Of a stretch of DNA of 64,000 bases, positions 50,541-60,289 are shown one piece after another; within the stretch, counting starts at the first letter, position 1, and every line of letters starts with the position of its first letter. The notes under the pieces are model-generated. The model did not search any database, was not told where the DNA came from, and was given only the letters and a program-made list of their open reading frames with translations. Made by a program: the position numbers and the translations under genes. Origin of the DNA: Deltaproteobacteria bacterium (lineage in GTDB: Bacteria > Bdellovibrionota > Bdellovibrionia > Bdellovibrionales > Bdellovibrionaceae); the NCBI GenBank assembly GCA_017302835.1, contig JAFLCC010000005.1, positions 62,001-126,000 of the forward strand. The letters are read 5' to 3'.

Positions 50541-53500
50541 ATGAAGTCATTAAACATTAATTCCTTTTGGAAACAAACTTCTATTTCTATATTGATTTTA
50601 ACTGGACTACTTTCTGTTGCCAGTGCAAATCCTAATTACCTGTGTGGACGATATTATCGAAAGGTAATCAAATCGAGAGTGGTTAGAGGTGATGGTTTTG
50701 AAAATATTCACCCAACTAAAGTGAATGCGGCTTGGGAAATATCTCGAGTGGGTCTAGCTGAACTGGCTAGTGAAATCTATGGCTCTGAAAGTTTTCTTTA
50801 TTATTTGGGTACTGGAATTTTGGCAAAAGAAAATGTTCTTGCTGATGGCCCTGGTGGTGGGGCAAAGACATTTAGTGTGACTAAAGTTTTAGAAGCACAA
50901 CTGAATGCGGTTAGAGGCGTTGATGAAGAAGCATTGAAAAGTTTGCATAAAGATATCGTCTTTTTTATAGAAGAAATTAAAAAAATTGCTGATGAAGAAA
51001 AAACGGAAATAAAAGACCCCTCGAAAAGATTGTTTACCTTACAATTCCACCAACTCCTTAATGAGTCCGCTATTCTCGGTGGACCAAACCCCCTTAAATT
51101 TGTAAAAGAAGGGGTTTATGAAATCGACTATAGCCAGGCTTTAATCGCAGAAAAAAATATTTTTGCAATACTCGACGAAGTGGAAAAAGCACCTGTCAAT
51201 ATTCAGATGACAATTTTATCGATACTCAACGAGCGTCAAGCCTTGCCAGGAAATAAAGTCATTGAAACGGCACTTGAATCTATTTCGGCAACAACCAATG
51301 CGACATCGGGACAGTTGGTATCCCAAGGATCTCCTGAACAGATCGGTGGCAGAATGGCTTTTTACGATCGATTCGCTCTTAAATTCCACGTCGTCAACGT
51401 CGATGCCTCTGAAAAAGATGGTTTTCTTTTTATCGAAAAAGTAAACCCAGAAAAAGGCGGAAAGAGATTCACCATTCTCGATCTTCGTGTTTTGCGAAAC
51501 TTACTGCCAAAAATTACTATTCCTAAAGAGCTTTTAGATTCAGCGGCGGAGGTTTCGGCACAGTTGGATTTAATCTACTCGGAATACTATAAAACAGCGA
51601 AAGAAGAAGCTGAACGTGAAAGAAAAACACCTCGGTTTTATCCACCCTTCTCTGGATCGATTCGAACTAATTCAAAAGTGATTCCTCTGTGGCAATCTGC
51701 CTTTTTAATGCGTCAATTATTGATGGGGGTTCCATTTGAATCGGTACGATTGAAAATGGAAGCTAAAGATCTAGTCGATTTATCCCCCGCCTTGTTGCAG
51801 GGAGGTCCTGACCAAATTGTAAGTCAACTGGGACAACGTATTCCTTTTTTACAATTTAAAGAAGTCGATGATTTTAATGATAGCGGCGACAATTCAGAAT
51901 TTGCTTCTGAAAATAGACTTGTTTTTGCAATGTCCAATTACAATTCAAAAGATCATTCTAAAAATAATTCGCCATCAAGAGGAAGTGCAAAAAGAAAAAC
52001 AAATGTTTTTGAAGAGAATTCCATATCAATTGGATTATATGATCCATCAACACAAATATTTTCGTACAAGTCTTTGAACAGCCAACGAATACAACGTTTG
52101 TATTTCGATAGTAAAAATAAAAAACTTATTATAGCTAATATGGAAGTGGCGAAGGAATTGGGCCAAGGCTTAGATTTAGATCAAGTCATCTTTAAGGGAA
52201 GTGAACGTAAGGCTCGACGCTTTGAAAACATCAATGAAAGACTGGCCCGAGTACAAAAAAAATACGATGAAGCCACTGTAAAACCAGTTAACACGGAATA
52301 CAAACTTTATGGAAGCTTAGCCGAATACATAGATAATCCAAAAAGCCTTTTACGAACAGATTCAAAAAAACAACTTGCAGAAATCAAGAATTTCCATGAT
52401 AGGTTTCTTGATATTATCAACACTAAGATGCGAGACTTATCTCAGGTTAAACTTAATATCTTGGATCCTTCAGCCTATATTCAAAAGGACTTAGAGTTTA
52501 AAAATCAAGCCGCTAAACTTGAAGGCGAATTGGTGAAGGCATTGGCCGAACAGAATGTTGATAAATTACTTGAGGCCTCTGCAAAAAGTATCCGTCAAAC
52601 AATGGAGGAGGCTGCATTCCGATTTAGAAATTCGGCGCCAACAGTAGCTGCTATTATTAAAGTAATGAATGCTCGTCGCAATCTGATGTTGTTTGGTCCA
52701 CCGGGTTCGGCAAAAACAATGCTTTCACGTATGATTTTAGAAAAAGAATTAGAATGGATCACGGAGGCACAAGCGGCGCAATTAAATCAGCTCATCGTTC
52801 AGATTCTTCCAAATGCCTCAAAGCAAAAAGGAAATCTGTGGATCAAGCAATTTCATCCAATGACGACAGAAGGAGACATTCTTGGCCGATTGGATTTAAA
52901 AGCTATCGAACAAGGTCAAGGTTATAAATATAACTTAACGGGCACCCTTTCGGCTAAAGATGTTTTTTTTGCCTTACTTGACGAATTTGAAAAAGCTCCT
53001 CCGGGCGTGAGAACCGCTCTGTTGTCTATTTTAAATGAGCGTAAGATTTTTAATGGGAGTGATCCAACGATTTCAAATATAATTGCTATCATCATCACAA
53101 CAAATTCCACTCCTTCCGAGTTTATTACGGGTCAAGGTGATTTTCATGAAGCCTTTCCAATTTATGATCGCATTCAATGGAAAGCCTATTCTTTTAATAA
53201 ATTCTCTGTCAGTGATTTGAAGGAATTTTATTATCGAATGTACCTACGACAAAAACCGCAAATTTTAAGTCCACTTTTTATGTCTCCTATATCCACATTG
53301 AGTAAAAACGTGGTCACTACGCCACGTGACCGTGAACTTCTTAATAAAATTTACTATGAGTTCATGAGCCAAGCAGTGGCCCGTTCAGACAGCGAGCATC
53401 AAATTCATTTGAGCAATAAAGAAGAAGTTCCAACTTTCTTTATTCAATCACGTGGTGAAAGTAGACGTTCAAAGATGTCAACAATTTATAATGAATTAGC

Positions 53501-53933
53501 TCCTACGATACAAATGAACCGTGTTATGAAAGGAGAAAGTGTAACAAGACTAAAAGAAAAATATCGTTTCGAACTGAAGGACTTGGAATCATATGCAGAA
53601 CTTTTTCTGACTCACAATGATGCTTATTCTGTTAAAGCGGAATATGATGCTGATGGTTTGCTGATTTTTAAAGTGATCGCAAGGGATCATTCAGGACTTC
53701 AAGGACATATTCCCGATCGTGAAAAAGACACCATGGATGGATTTAAATGGGAAGCGGATTTAATTGCTTCTGTTATCAATTTGAATCTGCAAGCGATGCT
53801 TCGTACAAGTGTTGAGACCATCAAAGAGAATCCATTGATGTACCAATCTGTTTTTGAAAACTCAACGGCTCGAAAACAATGGCTATATAGAAATGGAGTA
53901 TCTGAAGCAGATCTGGAAAAACCTCTTTTTTGA
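50541..53933 (+). CDS. Exported protein with two MoxR/RavA-like AAA+ domains
   Basis: The 1130-residue protein opens with a Sec signal peptide (basic start, hydrophobic 14-27, cleavage after ASA29) and Cys35-x3-Tyr39. AAA+ domain 1 (about 60-330) has Walker A GPGGGAKT (103-110, with Gly for the usual second Pro) and Walker B AILDEVEKAP (D212, E213). A middle region (about 380-680) is mostly helical. AAA+ domain 2 (about 690-930) has Walker A GPPGSAKT (719-726) and Walker B LLDEFEKAP (D814, E815). Both carry LLSILNER after Walker B, a mark of the MoxR/RavA group. Such ATPases are cytoplasmic and work with VWA proteins; export would separate them from the ATP pool. It is divergent from the VWA gene. 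No sign of frame damage. Confidence 0.88.
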   Translation: MKSLNINSFWKQTSISILILTGLLSVASANPNYLCGRYYRKVIKSRVVRGDGFENIHPTKVNAAWEISRVGLAELASEIYGSESFLYYLGTGILAKENVLADGPGGGAKTFSVTKVLEAQLNAVRGVDEEALKSLHKDIVFFIEEIKKIADEEKTEIKDPSKRLFTLQFHQLLNESAILGGPNPLKFVKEGVYEIDYSQALIAEKNIFAILDEVEKAPVNIQMTILSILNERQALPGNKVIETALESISATTNATSGQLVSQGSPEQIGGRMAFYDRFALKFHVVNVDASEKDGFLFIEKVNPEKGGKRFTILDLRVLRNLLPKITIPKELLDSAAEVSAQLDLIYSEYYKTAKEEAERERKTPRFYPPFSGSIRTNSKVIPLWQSAFLMRQLLMGVPFESVRLKMEAKDLVDLSPALLQGGPDQIVSQLGQRIPFLQFKEVDDFNDSGDNSEFASENRLVFAMSNYNSKDHSKNNSPSRGSAKRKTNVFEENSISIGLYDPSTQIFSYKSLNSQRIQRLYFDSKNKKLIIANMEVAKELGQGLDLDQVIFKGSERKARRFENINERLARVQKKYDEATVKPVNTEYKLYGSLAEYIDNPKSLLRTDSKKQLAEIKNFHDRFLDIINTKMRDLSQVKLNILDPSAYIQKDLEFKNQAAKLEGELVKALAEQNVDKLLEASAKSIRQTMEEAAFRFRNSAPTVAAIIKVMNARRNLMLFGPPGSAKTMLSRMILEKELEWITEAQAAQLNQLIVQILPNASKQKGNLWIKQFHPMTTEGDILGRLDLKAIEQGQGYKYNLTGTLSAKDVFFALLDEFEKAPPGVRTALLSILNERKIFNGSDPTISNIIAIIITTNSTPSEFITGQGDFHEAFPIYDRIQWKAYSFNKFSVSDLKEFYYRMYLRQKPQILSPLFMSPISTLSKNVVTTPRDRELLNKIYYEFMSQAVARSDSEHQIHLSNKEEVPTFFIQSRGESRRSKMSTIYNELAPTIQMNRVMKGESVTRLKEKYRFELKDLESYAELFLTHNDAYSVKAEYDADGLLIFKVIARDHSGLQGHIPDREKDTMDGFKWEADLIASVINLNLQAMLRTSVETIKENPLMYQSVFENSTARKQWLYRNGVSEADLEKPLF

Positions 53934-54047
53934 ATAGCTTAGACTGAACCCAATTTCTGAAAGCTTCAACAAGCTGGACTTACCAGTTTGTCTTGGTCCC
54001 AACAAAAAAATGCTTTTTTTAAGCTTATCCAAAGCGAGGGTTCTTTT

Positions 54048-54101
54048 TATATACATATATCCTGTCCATTATCATGATAATAGACAGGATATATGTATAT
54101 A
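54048..54101. repeat. 54-bp near-perfect palindrome
   Basis: A 19-bp arm at 54048-54066 pairs perfectly with 54083-54101, and the 16 bases between contain the palindrome ATTATCATGATAAT. Only one position pair (54067/54082) mismatches over 54 bp. It lies between the convergent ATPase and lytic transglycosylase genes. The arms start with an alternating TA-rich tract and lack the GC-rich core plus T-run of a normal terminator, although it may still end transcription in both directions. Confidence 0.85.
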
Positions 54102-54123
54102 GTAAAAATATTGTCCCTAACAA

Positions 54124-56361
54124 TTATAAAGAAAGCAGATATTCTGGGAATAAAAAATTTTGATCTTTAAAGTAAAGGCGATCATAAAAAATCATATTTC
54201 GGAGAATCAATTTGATGTAGGTTTTGGTTTCTTCGTAGGGAATTTCTTCAATAAACTCGACAACATCACTTCGGTATCTTGATTTAATCCAGCCTTGGAA
54301 GGCTGCGGAAGAGGCATTATAACCAGCGATAGTGGGGATGTATTTATTTTCATTGCTTTGTAAAAGACGGCTCAATTCCTTAGTCCCAAGAGCGATATTA
54401 GTTTCTTCCTTAAATAAATCAAAGTCGCGATTGAAGGGAATCCCCTCTTCACGAGCTATTTTTTTTCCCATGGCGGGCATTAACTGCAAGAGGCCAAGGG
54501 CATCGACAGAACTTCGAGCATAAGGATCAAAGGCTGACTCCTGCCTCATGATGGAATAGACTAAACTGGGTAAAATATTTCTTTTTGCTGAGTATTCAGT
54601 AACGAATCCGCCATAGGGCTTTGGGAAAAGAAATTCTGGATTTTTGGTGAGTAAATCATTTTTTTGTTCTGAGCTTAATTGATTGATGGAGTTAATAAGG
54701 TTTGAGTGCATTCCAGCTCTTGCATAGAGAATGAGAGAGGTTAAATAATGGCTCTTATCTAATTCGAAAACGATTTGTGCCCACTCTTTGATAACAGAAG
54801 TTTGTTTAAAGCTAAGATGCCAGCGCATATTAATCAAATCTTCAGGGGATAAAATATTTTTTAGCACTTCATTTAAATTTTCAGTTTTTTCATTTTTGGT
54901 ATGGCGCGGAAGTAAATTGAGGGGTTCTTTTTCATCTCTGAAAGTCAGCAAGGTGTAAAAGCTTAAAGGCTCTTTAATCCTTAACAAGTTGATGGTGCTG
55001 ATATAGGATTCCTTTTTTCCTTGCAGAGAATAGCATCGGGCTAGCCAGTAAAGGTACTTACTATCCGAATTGTTTTTTATTTTGGACAGTAACAGTTCAA
55101 GTTGATTTTGCGCGGCTAAATAATTCTTATTTTTGTATTCAAGCCAAGCTAAACTCCAGAGGGTTTTTTCAAAAAATTGATTTTTCAGGTTGGCAACATG
55201 AAAACTTTTTTCAAAGAATTTTTTGGAGAGATCATAGTTCTTTTTCTCCTCATAAATTCGGGCCAGCGTATAATATAGCTCTTCCTTTTTGGCGGGGTCG
55301 GTTAAATTTTTTTCAAATCGAGTCAGTAACTGGATTGCCTTTTCAGGATTTCCTTCTGTCCAATACCAGCGGGCACGCAGGACTAAGAGTTCGGAAAACC
55401 AATTGTTATACTGAACTACAGTAATTTCTTTTTTCTTTTGACTTGTTTGCAGCCATTTCCACCAAAGGTTTAGTACTTTTTCTTGACTCGATTTATCCTG
55501 GGTGGATTTTTCAATTCGAAATAATATTTTATAAGTTTTAAATACATTTTCTTTTTCTAAAGACGGTAATTGAATCAAATAATCTAAATGGGCCTTGGCT
55601 TGTTTGAACTCTCGATCTTTTATTAAATCTTGAGCGATGCTGATTCGATTAGAGTTTTCTAAGGGTAGAAATTGTGGAAATTCTTTTTGAAAAGCCGAAT
55701 TAAATAAATTTTTCAGAGCAGGGTCTGTAGATTTATTTGCATCGATGGAGAGGGCTTTGTAAAAATTAAGCTTTTCAATTCGATTTTTTTCGAGGTTAGC
55801 GAGTTCAATGCCGTTTAAAATTCTTAGAGATAGGTCGTTAGTTAAAACTCCTTTTTTATAATTTAGTTTTGCAATGGACTCCTTGAAAAGCCGATTTTCA
55901 ATATTAGAAAAAGGAATAGGCATAGTCACGTCATTAAGATTTTTTGTCGTTAATTCAGAGCAAAATAATTGTTCATTTAAAACGAAATAATTATTTAATG
56001 AAACAAAATGAGCCCCTGATTTGAATAGATTTAGATTCAATGACTTTGAAGGTGAGGTTATCGATGTTGTTGCCAGTAAATACTGACAGGCTTTTTCAAT
56101 ATTTGAGTCCTTCAATAAGTCAAAGAGTCTAAAACTGATCCATAGTTTTTCATTCTCTTTGACTCTTGTTGGGTAGATCAATTCAAGACCCTGAGGATCT
56201 AGATCCAACCATTCAGGGTAGGTCGATGGTGGGTATTTTTCATCCATTTCTGCATGGATCTGTGAAGTTAAATTTCTATTCGAAGTACAGGAGACCAAGC
56301 TCACCAAATTGAAACAAATAAAAATCAACGAGAAGGCTAATGAAAATAAAAACACCGACAA
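54124..56361 (-). CDS. Soluble lytic transglycosylase-type lipoprotein (Slt70-like)
   Basis: The 745-residue protein has a lipoprotein signal ending LVSC (Cys25). A long alpha-superhelical region of TPR-like repeats (about 180-560) is followed by a C-terminal SLT domain with the catalytic Glu in MRQESAFDPYARSS, ALGLLQLMPAMGKKIA, and IAGYNASSAAFQGW. This is the Slt70 layout: the enzyme cleaves the MurNAc-GlcNAc bond of peptidoglycan and forms anhydro-MurNAc. Predatory bacteria use such enzymes to remodel prey wall, but this copy is equally fit for housekeeping. It lies just upstream of htpX on the same strand in map order but is transcribed after it (7-bp gap). Confidence 0.92.
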   Translation of the reverse strand: MSVFLFSLAFSLIFICFNLVSLVSCTSNRNLTSQIHAEMDEKYPPSTYPEWLDLDPQGLELIYPTRVKENEKLWISFRLFDLLKDSNIEKACQYLLATTSITSPSKSLNLNLFKSGAHFVSLNNYFVLNEQLFCSELTTKNLNDVTMPIPFSNIENRLFKESIAKLNYKKGVLTNDLSLRILNGIELANLEKNRIEKLNFYKALSIDANKSTDPALKNLFNSAFQKEFPQFLPLENSNRISIAQDLIKDREFKQAKAHLDYLIQLPSLEKENVFKTYKILFRIEKSTQDKSSQEKVLNLWWKWLQTSQKKKEITVVQYNNWFSELLVLRARWYWTEGNPEKAIQLLTRFEKNLTDPAKKEELYYTLARIYEEKKNYDLSKKFFEKSFHVANLKNQFFEKTLWSLAWLEYKNKNYLAAQNQLELLLSKIKNNSDSKYLYWLARCYSLQGKKESYISTINLLRIKEPLSFYTLLTFRDEKEPLNLLPRHTKNEKTENLNEVLKNILSPEDLINMRWHLSFKQTSVIKEWAQIVFELDKSHYLTSLILYARAGMHSNLINSINQLSSEQKNDLLTKNPEFLFPKPYGGFVTEYSAKRNILPSLVYSIMRQESAFDPYARSSVDALGLLQLMPAMGKKIAREEGIPFNRDFDLFKEETNIALGTKELSRLLQSNENKYIPTIAGYNASSAAFQGWIKSRYRSDVVEFIEEIPYEETKTYIKLILRNMIFYDRLYFKDQNFLFPEYLLSL

Positions 56362-56368
56362 TTTGCCT

Positions 56369-57262
56369 TTAAATTCTAGCTTTTTCTAAAGCTTTAATTC
56401 TGTCCTCAAGTGCTGGATGGGTCATAAATAAAGCCATCAGGCCGCCTTTATGCCTATTTGATATTTTCATGGTGGCGAGCATGTCTCTATCTTCAGAAGG
56501 AATTTCGTGGACTTGTTGTAACCGTCTTAGGGCCGCAACCATATTACTTCTTGAAGAAAATTGGGCTCCTCCCAGGTCGGCTCTAAACTCTCTACGTCTT
56601 GAATAATAATTTACCACCATAGAGCCTAAAATAGTAAATAGGATATCCCCAAGAATGACGACAACAATATGAACAACATAACGAAATTTTTCATCTACTT
56701 GACTGGATATTAAGTTCGCTAGGATACGAGAAAAGAACATTGCAAAAGTATTTACGACTCCAGTAATTAAAGTCATGGTGACCATATCTCCGTTGGCAAT
56801 ATGGGCAATCTCATGACCCAGAACTCCATCGACCTCATTTTCATTCATGCTTCGTAAGAGTCCTGTTGAAACAGCAACTAAAGAATTAGATTTGCTGGGT
56901 CCAGTGGCAAAAGCATTGACATCTTCAGAGTCATAAATAGCTACTTCAGGTGGCTTGGGTAGCCCTGCCCTTTTGGCTAACTCATGAATTCGATAAACCA
57001 AGCCAGAAAAAGTGGGGTCACTCGTGCGGGGATCGATGATTCTTAAACCGAGCATCCATTTAGCCATCATTTTTGACATGAGTAAAGAAACAAAAGCCCC
57101 GGTAAAACCAAACAAAGAACACCAAATTAGTAACCCAACCATATTGGAATTAACCGCTTTTAATCCTAAAAAATGAGAAATTAAAGACCAAGCTATCCCG
57201 ACGGTGACGACGACCAATATGTTTGTCAGTAAAAAAAGTCCAATTCGCTTTATCATTTGCAT
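56369..57262 (-). CDS. htpX: Membrane zinc metalloprotease HtpX
   Basis: HtpX degrades misfolded inner membrane proteins. The 297-residue protein has two N-terminal helices (8-30, 40-62), the zinc motif HEIAH (150-154) in VLGHEIAHIANGDMV, two further helices, and the third ligand region RREFRADLGGA. The catalytic side faces the cytoplasm in the Escherichia enzyme. GGGAG precedes the ATG. The Slt-like gene follows 7 bases after its stop, so they share an mRNA. Together with clpA, clpS and dnaJ it makes this end of the window proteostasis-rich. Confidence 0.94.
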   Translation of the reverse strand: MQMIKRIGLFLLTNILVVVTVGIAWSLISHFLGLKAVNSNMVGLLIWCSLFGFTGAFVSLLMSKMMAKWMLGLRIIDPRTSDPTFSGLVYRIHELAKRAGLPKPPEVAIYDSEDVNAFATGPSKSNSLVAVSTGLLRSMNENEVDGVLGHEIAHIANGDMVTMTLITGVVNTFAMFFSRILANLISSQVDEKFRYVVHIVVVILGDILFTILGSMVVNYYSRRREFRADLGGAQFSSRSNMVAALRRLQQVHEIPSEDRDMLATMKISNRHKGGLMALFMTHPALEDRIKALEKARI

Positions 57263-57384
57263 AACGAAATCTCCCAGTTAAAAAAGTTAAACAGTTAAAA
57301 AGTTAAATAAGTCATCAACAAAAAAACACCAACTAATCTATCACTAGCACAGAATCTGAAGATCTTTTTAAAAAAGTCAATATG

Positions 57385-59727
57385 TCAAGAGACAGTCTCA
57401 GGCTTATTTTTTAAAGAAAGTAAGCTTCCCGTTCCCTGGCTAAAATTAAATTTGAGGGCAGAGCTCTCTAATTCGATGATAACTTTTCCGCCGTCCATGA
57501 GTCGCCCAAAAAGCAACTCGTCGACAAGGGGCTTTTTTAAAAATTCGTCGACAGCTCTGGCCATGGGCCGTGCTCCATAGGCACGGTCATAGCCCTTTTT
57601 CATCAACCACCTTAAGGCCTCATTGGAAATAAGCAGTTCTACCTTCTTCTCAGCAAGATTCATCTTGAGTTCATCGACAAACTTATTTGCTACTTTAAAA
57701 ATGATTTCTTCAGACAAATCTTTAAAATAAACAACAGAATCTAGTCTATTTATAAATTCAGGGGCAAAGGTTTTTTTAATAGCTTCTTGGCTAATGTGGG
57801 TTCGGTTGTCATCAACAATCCCAATACTTCCCTTAGAGACCTCAAAGGCTCCCGCATTGGTCGTTAAAATCAAAATAACATTTTTGAAATCAGCAACCCT
57901 TCCTTGACTGTCTGTTAATCTCCCCGCATCCATCACTTGGAGTAAAGTGTAAGTGATATCTGAGTGAGCCTTTTCAATTTCGTCCATCAGGATAACCGAG
58001 TAGGGTTGCTTGGTGACGGCTTCAGTAAGAAGCCCACCATCTTCATAGCCTACGTAGCCTGGGGGGGCACCAACGAGTCTTGCTACGGAGTGCTTTTCCA
58101 TATACTCACTCATGTCAAACCGAACAAAGGGAACACCCATCAGCTGAGCTAATTGTTTACAAACCTCGGTCTTGCCAACCCCTGTTGGACCCGCAAAAAG
58201 GTAAGAGCCAATGGGTTTGTTTTGACGAGCCAAACCACTACGCGATAATTTGATGCTGGCAACCAATTTATCGATGGCTTCGTCCTGTCCAAAAATAAGA
58301 GCCTTTAATTTTTTGTCTAAATCTTTCAGCTGACTTTTTTCGTTTGAAGAAATTTGCGCGACAGGTAAACCCGTCATTTTAGCAATCACTTCTTCAATAT
58401 TTTCTGGTTCCACATTAATAGTTTCGGCAGAAGTTTCTATTGAAGTCTCTACTGACGCCTTTTTAAGCCGCAGGAAACTTCCACATTCATCAATCACATC
58501 AATAGCCTTATCGGGGAGCAATTTATTATTGATGTGTTTTATCGATAAATCTACCGCCGCTTTTAATGCGGCAACAGAATACTTGACTCCATGAAACCTT
58601 TCATATTGGGGAGCTATCCCCTTCAGAATTTCAACCGTATCAGCGGTGGATGGTTCTGGCACATCTAATTTTTGAAAACGACGATTCAGGGCGCGATCCT
58701 TTTCAAAGTGCTGCCGAAATTCAACATGAGTAGTCGAACCTATACACGAAATTTCACCACTAGCAAGGGCAGGTTTTAATAAGTTCGAGGCATCCATGCT
58801 GCCACCACTAGTGGCTCCTGCACCGACCAGAGTATGAATTTCATCGATGAACAAGATGATATTTGGCTTCTTTTTGACTTCCTTTAAGATGGTTTTAATT
58901 CGATTTTCAAAATCACCGCGAAATTTGGTTCCTGCTAATAAAGATCCCATATCCAGAGAATAGATGATTTTATTTTTTAAAACTGAGGGAACTTTTCCTT
59001 CGACAATATTCTTTGCCAAACCCTCAATGATGGCTGTTTTTCCGACACCAGGTTCGCCAATAAGTAAGGGGTTGTTTTTACTTCGTCGCATCAGTACTTG
59101 GGTTAATCTTTCCAAGATTTCTTCTCGACCAATCAAGGGATCAATTTTTCCAGCTAGCGCCTTTTCGTTTAAATTAACACAAAATTGGACTAAGACGTTG
59201 ATTTTAGACTCATCTTGAGGTTCTCCATCAAAGTCTTTTTTTGCGGACTCATCCGAATTTGTTTCTGTGGATTCTTTGGGAATTCCATGAGAAATGTAAT
59301 TGATAATATCAAATTGACTGATTCCTTGCTGGCTTAAGGCAAAAACGGCATGGGATTCCTGCTCATAGAATAAGGATACCAATAAGGTTCCTTCGTTTAT
59401 TTTATTTTTCCCCGCATTTTTTACCTGCAGAGCCGACCGTTGAATCAAGCGGTGACAGGCTAGGGTGAACTCGGGGGTCCAAACGTCAAAACCTCCATAA
59501 CTATCTAGTTGCTCCTGAGAAACCAAGGGGCAATTTTTTTTCAGATATTCTAACAAAGTTTGTTTTAATTTGGGAGCGTCTCCTCCGCAGGATTGGATGA
59601 TATCTACAGCTTTTGCCGATCCACAAAGAGAATAGAGGATGTGTTCCAAAGTCACAAACTCGTGCCTATTTTTTTTGGCCATGTCGGTAGCTTCTGCCAG
59701 CTTTCTTTCTAATTCTTTTGACATCAT
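57385..59727 (-). CDS. clpA: ATP-dependent Clp protease ATPase subunit ClpA
   Basis: ClpA unfolds substrates and feeds them to ClpP. The 780-residue protein has the double Clp N domain (1-145), an acidic linker, AAA+ domain 1 with Walker A GEPGVGKT and Walker B IILFIDEIHTLVG, and AAA+ domain 2 with GPTGVGKT and VILMDEIEKAH. It has no ClpB-type middle coiled coil. The gene follows clpS by 26 bp, the standard clpS-clpA arrangement, so N-end rule substrates are delivered by ClpS. clpP is not in the window. Length and motifs are normal. Confidence 0.96.
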   Translation of the reverse strand: MMSKELERKLAEATDMAKKNRHEFVTLEHILYSLCGSAKAVDIIQSCGGDAPKLKQTLLEYLKKNCPLVSQEQLDSYGGFDVWTPEFTLACHRLIQRSALQVKNAGKNKINEGTLLVSLFYEQESHAVFALSQQGISQFDIINYISHGIPKESTETNSDESAKKDFDGEPQDESKINVLVQFCVNLNEKALAGKIDPLIGREEILERLTQVLMRRSKNNPLLIGEPGVGKTAIIEGLAKNIVEGKVPSVLKNKIIYSLDMGSLLAGTKFRGDFENRIKTILKEVKKKPNIILFIDEIHTLVGAGATSGGSMDASNLLKPALASGEISCIGSTTHVEFRQHFEKDRALNRRFQKLDVPEPSTADTVEILKGIAPQYERFHGVKYSVAALKAAVDLSIKHINNKLLPDKAIDVIDECGSFLRLKKASVETSIETSAETINVEPENIEEVIAKMTGLPVAQISSNEKSQLKDLDKKLKALIFGQDEAIDKLVASIKLSRSGLARQNKPIGSYLFAGPTGVGKTEVCKQLAQLMGVPFVRFDMSEYMEKHSVARLVGAPPGYVGYEDGGLLTEAVTKQPYSVILMDEIEKAHSDITYTLLQVMDAGRLTDSQGRVADFKNVILILTTNAGAFEVSKGSIGIVDDNRTHISQEAIKKTFAPEFINRLDSVVYFKDLSEEIIFKVANKFVDELKMNLAEKKVELLISNEALRWLMKKGYDRAYGARPMARAVDEFLKKPLVDELLFGRLMDGGKVIIELESSALKFNFSQGTGSLLSLKNKPETVS

Positions 59728-59753
59728 CAGAAACCTCTTTCCTTCAGCGGTGA

Positions 59754-60107
59754 CTAAGTAACCTCTTCGAGGGTACTTTTTAAGGGGTATTGATTCATCT
59801 GAGCAAATTGATTCGTTTGCATGACCTTCATCTCACCAATTTCTAAAGTAAATACACCGGCAACCCCTGCCCCTTTTTGATGGACATCCAGCATGACTTT
59901 AATTGATTCTTCTTCCGTTTTATTAAAAAACTTTTTTAGAATTAAAACCACAAAATCCATGGGCGTGTAATCATCATTGATTAAGATGACTGAAAACATT
60001 TTGGGGGTGTCTGTCTTTGGAACAGACTTTGGGATAATTTGAACCGACCCATCGCCTTCTGGAGAGTAAGGTAAGTTTTTATCGTTTTGTGAAAAAATTG
60101 TCTTCAT
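59754..60107 (-). CDS. clpS: ClpA adaptor ClpS
   Basis: ClpS binds N-degron residues and hands the substrate to the ClpA N domain. The 117-residue protein has an unstructured N-terminal extension (1-36) and the ClpS core: FSVILINDDYTPMDFVVLILKKFF (shown only as landmark; residues 38-61), the HQKGAGVAGVFTLEIGEMK segment and the C-terminal helix. The hydrophobic-pocket Asp-Asp (NDDYTP) that contacts the N-terminal amine is intact. The operon start lies here; the gap to the divergent GGDEF gene holds the promoters. Confidence 0.94.
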   Translation of the reverse strand: MKTIFSQNDKNLPYSPEGDGSVQIIPKSVPKTDTPKMFSVILINDDYTPMDFVVLILKKFFNKTEEESIKVMLDVHQKGAGVAGVFTLEIGEMKVMQTNQFAQMNQYPLKSTLEEVT

Positions 60108-60289
60108 AACCCATAATATGAGTTCGACTCGAATCTTGTCTATAAGAACCAGACTAAAATAGAAGGATTTGTAGATAGAATTAACAGAGAAAGAAACATA
60201 AGAGTTTAATTTTTCGATTTTTTTTAATATTTAACGATTACCCTCACCTATTGAAAAAAAGGGACGATAAGACACCAGGCGAGGATTCA

